This document shows positions 56,700-64,000 of a stretch of 64,000 nt of DNA, piece by piece. This DNA comes from Isoetes taiwanensis (Eukaryota; Streptophyta; Lycopodiopsida; Isoetales; Isoetaceae). The notes under the pieces were generated by a model. That model saw only the letters and a program-made list of their open reading frames with translations. It searched no databases and was not told where the DNA came from. The stretch's first letter is position 1. Each line of letters opens with the position of its first letter. The stretch covers positions 4,034,830 through 4,098,829 of the forward strand of contig JAJEKV010000022.1 in NCBI GenBank assembly GCA_021234155.1. The letters are read 5' to 3'. The position numbers and the translations under genes were made by a program.

Positions 56700-58407
56700 G
56701 GGTGTAAATATGGTAATGCTACCCAAAAAAACGCGAAAGCACTTAGCACTTAAAGCACTTAAAGCACTTGGCTGCGCACGGCCAAAAGTCATGCCGTAAA
56801 TGCTTCCTGCCTGTACTTTGTTCTCGGCTAAGTTAGATTAATAATTATCCTCTGATACTCTCCAATCTTTGCATTTTGATGCCGTGTAATGTCAAATTTT
56901 TTTTTTGCTGAGATACATTACATGGCAGTTTCGATGTTGGATTGGTTTCAATAGAGTATGGAGAAAGTTAGAGAGAAAATAACAAACAAAGAAGACTGGT
57001 TGTCTGTTCAAAAAGAAGTAATGGAATTGCAAGGATAAAACTCAGAAGTAATGGAATTGCATGAATAGTATTAAGATTGTTTTAATACAGAGACGGAATT
57101 GCAAGAATGTATTTTAAGATTGCTTTGATACAAAAGGATCTCAAAACTCTGATTAACAAAGCTTGATCAATAATGTAAATGACGAAATGTGAATGCACGC
57201 AAGACTACTCACAACAATATAGAACAACAATGATCATATAAAAGACAATGTTAACCCACTATTAGTGGAAATTGACCAACTTTGAGAGGTCATTTCTCCC
57301 GCATCCAAGCTCAGATTTAATTGATTTAAACTGCAAGAGAAAGGCCATAGTGTCTACTTTTAGATGCAGGTAAAATCATCAAAAATTATTCATTAAAACT
57401 CAAGATATCAAATTCTGAGTTTTGGTATATTTCTGTGACAAAAATCAGAACTCAGTAACAAAAAATCAGAACTTTGAGAGACTGTTTCTCACTCCTCATA
57501 GCTCAGATTTGAGTGATTTAAATTGCAAGAGAAAGTGCTAAGTGTCTAGTTTTAAATACATGTGAGATCACTCAAAACCGATCAGCACCACTCAAGATAT
57601 TAAAGTCTGAATTTTGTATATTCTTGTGACATCAATTTCTGCACCCACTGTAACAGAAAATCAGCCAAGTTTGAGAGGCTATTTCTCACTCCTCAGAGAT
57701 CGGATTTGTGTGATTTTGATTGCAAAAGAAAGAGACCGAAGTATACTTCTAGATCAAAATGAAATCGCTCCAAATAGATTGGTAGAACTCAAGATATCAA
57801 TGTCTGAGTGCTCGTCAATTTTCCCATTTGGGGAAAAAAAAATAACGTAGATCTAGGATACAACATTAGAGATGCATAATACATTGAAAGAATGGAACAA
57901 AAATACTCTTAAGAAAAACAAAGAGTAATCAGATTGTCTCTTCTCACTTGATTTGAATCCTAAAAAGCTTCTTCCTAAGCAAATGGATGCTTTCAAGAGA
58001 GCTGCCCACAATTCAATCTCCAATGCAAATGAGATTGAATTATCAATCTAAATCAAATTGCAATAAAACATTGTTAATTCACCTATGATTTCTATGCCGA
58101 TTTGAACTCTAATTTGTGTTCTTATACTGCATTGAAAAAGAGAAACTCCATCAATCTTGTCCCGCCAATGGAGTTCCCGCCAATGGAGTTCCCGCCCTTG
58201 AAGATCCTCGTCAGCGATCCTTACCATTTCGGAGATCTCCCACCGCGGGATCATCCATCTCATCGATCCTTACCTCCACGGAATGATCCATCCTATTTCT
58301 GGAGTAACAACCCCCCGAGGTCGTTGAATGAAAAAGCACTCGAGGGTAAAGCACCTAAAGCACTTGTCCGGATAGTGCTTTTTGGGTAGCATTACCATAT
58401 TTACACC
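56700..58407. mobile_element. 1.7-kb TIR element with subterminal repeats
   Basis: Inverted ends: GGTGTAAATATGGTAATGCT then ACCCAAAAA at 56701-56729, and its exact complement at 58379-58407. CCCCA precedes the left end and follows the right end, a possible 5-bp duplication but low-complexity. Both subterminal regions carry several AAAGCACTT motifs. No transposase recognised. The superfamily is uncertain. Confidence 0.75.
57275..57830. repeat. Three tandem degenerate units of about 195 bp
   Basis: Each unit contains (A)CTTTGAGAGG-like sequence, then TTTCTCACTCC, GATTTGAGTGATTT, TTGCAAGAGAAAG and CTCAAGATAT. Units start near 57277, 57471 and 57669. They fill the middle of the 1.7-kb inverted-repeat element. 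Confidence 0.8.
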
Positions 58408-58507
58408 CCCCACATCTCGGCTGGTAAAAAAATTTTCATTAGCTTGATTTTGGGTTTATGGGCATTGGGGTGGGTTTGGCTCCAGCCATGTATGCCCCAA
58501 AAATATA

Positions 58508-58800
58508 TTACAATACATGTACAAAGTTAACACCATTAAGTACATTCTCTCCTTATAGTATTTTACAATCTCAATATACAATATACAAAAACTTGTACAT
58601 GCATACCCCACAAACGAGGATCGCTATGTACGGTCCAGATCAAGGAATAAAGGGCAAATATGCCCATCCGACAGCTCTCGATGCCCGGAGTAACCCCCCG
58701 TGTGAATATGCACCCAAACCAAAGGGGGTTTAAGGGGGATTTTAATTAAAATGTGTTAAATGCAATGGTTTGTGTTAATAATGTCAATGGTAGTTGTGTA
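58508..58800. mobile_element. Foldback MITE remnant
   Basis: Homologous to 18108-18334 plus 19433-19500: TACAATACATGTACAAA, CATACCCCACAAACGAGGAT, then AACCAAAGGGGGTTTAAG running uninterrupted into AATGGTTTGTGTTAATAATG. It shows the structure without the L1-like insertion. The left arm is missing. Confidence 0.8.
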
Positions 58801-58855
58801 TTCTATTCTGGGATGCCAAAGGGTCCTGGTGTTTTATTTTCCAGCACTCTTCTTC

Positions 58856-59226
58856 TAAAGATTTGCCAAAAATTGAGAAGCAAGATGTATTCACCTGGAG
58901 AAAAATGTGCATCTAACTTCCTGATTCTCCATCCACATGGTCGCACGTCCACCCTTGGCTGTGTATAATTGAAGCCTATATGCTCAACCTGTCCTTATGC
59001 CACCAATCAACCTGCAAGAATAATAAAAAGTCCCAGTTAAAATATCCTGAACTTGGCTGAATATAGATCTGTAGAAAGAAGTCGCCGATAATACAAAAAT
59101 AAGAAGCCAAAGAAAGTTGCCTATGAATCGAATGTTCCTAGAGGAAGGCAAGTAGATTGTGGGAAAAAAGCGAGCTACCATGAAAGAAAAATAGCAGCTC
59201 ACTTGAACAGAATGTGGCACTGATTT
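58856..59226. repeat. Dispersed repeat E2
   Basis: Diverged copy of 50537-50890; follows the MITE remnant. The ATCT microsatellites next to the other copy are absent here. Confidence 0.8.
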
Positions 59227-60429
59227 TGCTCACCAATTCCTTGAATACTGCATCTTTGAGATCTTTTGAGGACAAACCTCTGGCATCACCTTCTGCCATA
59301 TCAATTTCTGGGTTTATGCTTCCATCTATCTCGTGTTTTAGAAGTAGATGCATTCTGGTTTATGCTTCCATCTATCCCATGTCCAGAAGTAGATGCGTCT
59401 CTATCGAAATGGCTATGCTGGGAGGCAAAGTTCCTCTAGGGTTTGCAAGCCGTAGCCAAGCCTGACGAAAGGTTAACTGCGAAAACCATAACCAAAACCA
59501 CAGCTTCCTATTAGGGATGAAATATCCCTAAATGCAAGTTTGGATATAACATAGCCTGAGTGCCAAAACCATTGCATAAATGGCTGTGAGCTCACAAAGA
59601 TCTGCATACTCAGACTTAGGCGTGCTGATCTGCCATGGGCGAGAGCTAAGAAAGAAGTCGGGCGTGAACTGAAAAAGCCAACTCAGAAACAATGATTGGT
59701 GTCGCTGTGGCTATCGAAAGCAAAAGCCCCTTGCTTACCATGGATTTGATGAAGGAAAAAGATCTGGTGTTAGACGTCGATATGGCGATGAACCATTAAT
59801 CGCTAAAGCAAACCCTTTTTCCTTCATCTTTCTAGAGATGAGCTCCCAGAGAGTTTTGTTTCTGGGTAAAACTCAACTCGAGTTCTGCCCTAATAGAGAT
59901 CAGCTCTTTCGTTTCATGATAACCCCACTGAGGCAAACGGTCCTCTTTTCTCTGTCCATCACTACCGTAAAGAATAGGGGTTGAAACTCCGCTATCTTCC
60001 ACAGCTCCACTTGCAAGGGATTCCATTTGGGGTTTGTCGTTTTGGATTTGAAGCTAGAGTTGAGAAGTGGGCTGAAGAGGCTGAGAATGAAGAGGAGGCA
60101 GAATCCCCATAGCCATTCCGAGACTGCCATCGCCCAGCATTCCGGATTCAGCATTCTGAGATTCTGGATTTGTGTCGGAATGAGCACGATCCCGTTTGTT
60201 CCAGGGCCGCCAAGAAAAATCTAATGATCCTTTTGTTTATTCTTGGGTTTTTAGGTGTCCAAATCTCAACCATTAACTCTCAACCCTAAATCTCAGCCTT
60301 TGGATTTAGGGTTGGGTCCAACACTTACACTAAAATTTTATAATAATTACTTCCACATTTTCCCTTCTACCCGTTGTTCTATTTTCATCCCGTATTGCAC
60401 AACACCATGACTGGTAGGGGATTTTTTTA
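59227..60429. other. No recognisable gene
   Basis: Contains a short duplicated block (TTTATGCTTCCATCTATC near 59315 and 59360) and, around 60250-60305, repeated AACCCTAAATCTCAGCC-like phrases. A minus-strand frame at 59900-60187 has no domain I can name. Confidence 0.45.
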
Positions 60430-61396
60430 ATAGATCCCCTAACGACTTCTTCATATCGGCACAAGCAGGTTGGTACATTTACCTTCCAAGATCGGGAGGA
60501 TCTCCAAAGTGCTCTAGACCTGCAAGTTCAGTGTTTGCCGCCTACATATACACTTCGTGACCAAGTATGACTCATTCATTCTGAGGGAGGAATGACGGCT
60601 ACATCTATGATCGTGTCTATTAAGAGATGGACACACTTATTACAGTTAGTACATGCCTACCCTCCCAGTATGTGGTCACAAGTTATGCTAGATACCGAAT
60701 TACAGCCCCAGTAGAAACATTGTGTTGAAGCGGGAATGCAAACCCTGGAAAGGGAACATGTTGAGGTGGGAGTACAGCCACACCAGGAGTCGCAGTGTCG
60801 AGCTAGCAGTCACGAGCAGACTGCCTTAGTATCTTCTGTTACCAGGAGCCCATTCTAATATGGATGCAGCTTTGCATTTTTTCACTGATGTCATGCATGT
60901 GAAGGTTGGTGGAGTTGTCTCTGCTACTAGGGTGGAAGCGGCAAGACCTGATCGTCCTCGCCATCTCTTGGTTCAGTTTCAAGATACTCTTAGCCGCTTA
61001 CATGTTCTTCAGCATGGAAACCATCTCAGAGGGACTAGTTTCTCGGTACAGGAGGACCTCTCCCCTCTTCAATTGTCTAACCTAAGGAGGAGCTCTGCAA
61101 GGTGAGGGCAGCCCGCCTGCAAAAGAAATGGGTAGTGTACAGGGGAGGCGCAACAATTATTCTAGATCAATGGCCTTCCAATCTCTGGATTGGCTATGTC
61201 TAGATAATTTTTGAAGCACAAAATTACCACTAGCATTAGCATTATCTTCTTCTTGGTAGTCTTTTAATATTTGGTTAGTGTGTTTGGTGGTGGGGCCTAG
61301 TCCCCAGGTTTTAGATGGGCTGTTGCCCTTGCATGTGCAGTCCCATAACCTGTACCCGTGGACGTAAAAATTCATCTTACCTTATCTTATCTTTTT
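60430..61396 (+). mobile_element. ORF1-only L1-like retroelement, plus strand
   Basis: Same layout as 18335-19432: degraded ORF1 sequence, stop at 61201-61203, then about 170 bp ending GATGGGCTGTTGCCCTTGCA, CCGTGGACGTAAAAA and a TTATC-type tail at 61375-61396. No endonuclease or reverse transcriptase. The 5' boundary near 60430 is approximate and no target duplication was identified. Confidence 0.7.
60860..61203 (+). pseudogene. L1 ORF1p-like C-terminal half (frameshifted)
   Basis: The frame starting at 60860 reads HFFTDVMHVKVGGVV, ARPDRPRHLLVQFQD, RLHVLQHGNHLRGTSFSVQE, clearly the same protein as the minus-strand ORF1 at 18556-19239. Near 61080 the frame shifts. The continuation EELCKVRAARLQKKWVVYRG and ILDQWPSNLWIGYV ends at TAG 61201. 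Upstream ORF1 sequence is recognisable but full of stops. Confidence 0.65.
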
Positions 61397-64000
61397 GAAT
61401 ATCCAATTGTACTAGGTCCACAAATGTCATGTGTCATCTACACATCTAGTTGCACCCAAACATTATTTGCAGGGAAACTTTTTCCTTTTCGAATGCACGA
61501 GCAAGGATTAATAATTGCAAGAAAAAATATTATCTAGTTAGGTAGATAACTATTTACATCATGAATTATGCTGTTGATGTTCAATAGAGTGCAGATCTAT
61601 TTGGAGTGGATATGGTCTGAGAGTTGATGCATGCGTTTTCTTTGCAGAACTGAGACCACTTTGCATGAAGCAAATGTGCGCAAAAGTCATAATGACATAA
61701 ATAAATGGGTATGTCGTGAAATTCATCAAAACATAAGGGTATTTTGTTGTTTTTCCCTTAATAATATACAAAATTCTACAGAGCCAAGGGCATTACAAAA
61801 ATTTGGGAAAACTCAAGAGTATGTCATGAAATTCATCAAAACATAAGGGTATGTTGTTGTTTTTCCCTTATTGTAATTATTTGATAATGTCAAATGGTAG
61901 TTTCAAAACTAGTATTCGAAAAGAAATGTTGACTAGAATAGCTATTACATTAGCTTGCATCAAGTATGACTATGATACCTAGATAATACACACGCTCATA
62001 GAATTCTGTTACCTCATAATATTTAGTTTTGCACTTATATTACAACAGGTTTTGCTACATTTGAGACCTTTTGTGCTAATTCCACATGAATCCGTTTCAG
62101 GTGTAGTAATTAGTAATAATTCCATTTAGAGAAACACGTGTTTAAAATTGTGTTCTATGCTGCATCAACCTTAGAATTCTGCCACCTTGGATGGTCCACC
62201 AATTGAGGCCTAGTTCATAAGACTTGATACTCTTACTTGTGGTTGCTCTTGCTAAAACTGCCATTAGTTCCAGGATATGATATTGCACATATGTACTTGT
62301 TCCAGATATGACATATGCTGAATAAATGTTTGCATTGTATTTATAGATAATATAATCTTCTTAGTCATGTTTTATACACTGCAGGTGGCTATCCTGTCAA
62401 TGTTTTATGAAAGTAAGTATAAACAGCTTCAAAAGTCTACTGAGCTCTGGGAATGCTGTAACACGGAAGAAAAGATCGCCTAACAAGTTGTATGTCTGAG
62501 GTTGGTAGCTTGTCCTTGGCTTACACATGCACAGGGATTAAAAGGTTGTCTACATGAACAGGGATGTGATGCCTCTACCTTGTTAATACAAGCTGCCTCA
62601 CACTGGCTAGGATGCCATCGCGTGATATGGCATGACCCTATATATATTGAATTTGTCAACAATCAAGCTTGTCTGAACACATGCTATATTTGGAAACTCA
62701 AGAGATATGTGACATCTCTACTATTAACCAATCATGCCATGTACAGGGCAGCAGTAGCACAGGCATTTGCTGCAGGCAGTGCATATAGATTGTCTTAGTT
62801 GCGACTTGGTGCTTTCTTGGCTTCCCACTCTCTGGTGCTTTATTGGCTCCTTCAAGTTGCTTCAAACTTCGAATATAAGTATTTAAGTATGCCATTTTCC
62901 GTTATTCTGTTCTGGGTTTAGAATTCCGCTTGCAGCAGTTTCTTCTAGTTAAATTGATTTCCTTTGAATGTCGAGTGTCCAGTGAGCTCTGACTTGACAC
63001 ATACTGCAGTTAACATTTATTCTATGTCATGAGATGAAATTTAATAATTAAAGAAACGGAATTGCTTACATCCCATGCATCCAGCCACATTAGAGGTGTC
63101 ACCTGCAGTAATGTTATCTCTGCAGTTAATGCAGTAAGAATGGGCTTTCAAGGAGCTCGAAGAGATAATTATAAATCTTTACCTGTTGTTCTATCTCCAC
63201 CAAGTGTAAACTCACAGCTACATGCTTGTCATTGCTGAAAAGCAATAAGTCACTACCCAAAAGAATTTGCAGGTCTCTGGCACCTCATCGTAAACAACGA
63301 TACATGAGCTTCTGTATCTTCAGCTTGAATTCTGCTACAGGCCAAAATCCCATATTGTAATTCAACTTTTTATATGCTGCAAGACAATTTAAAAAGCATC
63401 AGGAACTACCATCTTAAAAAAGCTACACTAAAGTACACAGTCATCAAAGTCAAGAAGAATGCTACCCTAAAGCTACACAGCCATCAAAGACCGCAGACAT
63501 TAAAAAGGCTTGAAATATTCAAGAAAATGTCCCCAAGCAAATAGACACTCTACCTATCTACCAATCAAGCTTTTTCAACAAACCACAATTACACCACCAT
63601 TTTCCTTTTGAGCAATTCCAGGGACAGAATTAATGGCTCATATAGGATTGCTATGAATACTAAAGTCCTTATATTGCAATATTGCAAAATTCAGAAACAA
63701 ATTAAGTAAACTGCAGCTTACATGAAAACCTGTAAACCCTTGCAAACACATAGAACTCCTGGATTAAAGAGAAAAGGATAAGCAAATATTCTATTACAAA
63801 GAAGAAAATATTAAGATTCAAGTAAAGCCAAATCTTGATGTACCTCTAGCAACATCCACATAGAGCAGGATTAACAGGATTAACAGTCAGAAGCTGTATG
63901 ATAAAATAAACCAATGGCCGGTATTATGATCTCGAGATTTAGCATTCTCGAACCTGTTAAAATCGCTTTCCAAGCTTGAAGAAGTATAATATTGGCCAGA
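61397..64000. other. No recognisable gene; one direct repeat
   Basis: AT-rich. A 52-bp block starting GTATGTCGTGAAATTCATCA occurs at 61709-61760 and again, slightly changed, at 61819-61870. A GCDASTLL string near 62560 resembles a peroxidase motif but has no support around it. Nothing else identified up to the window end. Confidence 0.45.

Noticed and set aside
62540-62600. GCDASTLL string resembling the class III peroxidase active-site region
   Set aside because: No other peroxidase motifs, exons or frame support around it, so a chance match.
55530-64000. A 3' end for the third Helitron
   Set aside because: No GCCCAGC-type hairpin followed by CTAG before a T was found downstream, so the element is treated as truncated or divergent.

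Overview
The window looks like plant nuclear DNA, most likely from a large, repeat-rich fern-type genome. That placement is an inference from the PLS-class PPR repeats with recurring LKACG and DMYxKCG signatures, land-plant gene fragments that keep GT-AG introns, and the dense nesting of plant-type transposons. I see no bacterial operons, CRISPR arrays, rRNA or tRNA genes. Almost all of the 64 kb is mobile DNA and gene debris. The only gene that looks intact is a BTB/POZ-domain gene at 33.8-34.8 kb.

Layout. 0-5.7 kb: the end of a Ty3/Gypsy-type element with its LTR, a related LTR on the minus strand, and a direct repeat. 5.77-8.86 kb: Helitron copy 1. 8.93-12.78 kb: Mutator-like element (MULE) copy 1, carrying a PPR gene fragment and bounded by a perfect 9-bp target duplication. 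15.7-22.2 kb: a gene graveyard with pieces of a TMEM144-like transporter, an aspartyl aminopeptidase, a DEG/HtrA-type protease and an MTR4-type RNA helicase, plus a foldback MITE split by an L1-like element that encodes only ORF1. 22.48-24.26 kb: an inverted Helitron 3' end abutting a 1.7-kb polypyrimidine tract. 26.53-30.93 kb: a 4.4-kb element with perfect 33-bp terminal inverted repeats holding a magnesium-transporter (NIPA) exon. 31.86-33.61 kb: nested palindrome-rich MITE-like elements, followed by the BTB gene.

37.36-49.24 kb: the most interesting structure. I read it as one 11.9-kb DNA transposon, about 7.3 kb before later insertions. It has TTAA at both ends, imperfect terminal inverted repeats and two convergent multi-exon genes: a DDE-transposase-like gene on the plus strand and an unrecognised partner gene on the minus strand. 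The partner gene is interrupted by MULE copy 2 (inverted relative to copy 1) and by a 714-bp hAT-like element with a perfect 8-bp target duplication. 49.2-64 kb: paired ATCT microsatellites, Helitron copy 2, a CACTA-type end cut by a third Helitron 5' end, a 1.7-kb inverted-repeat element, a MITE remnant and a second ORF1-only L1-like element.

Data caution. Comparing the two MULE copies shows that many CAG/CTG sites in copy 2 are replaced by CG-containing strings in a context-dependent way: GCACTG reads as GCTAATCG or a close variant at all four places it occurs in the PPR part. That looks more like a systematic base-calling artefact at CHG-methylated sites than like mutation, so frame breaks around 43.5-49 kb should be treated with caution.
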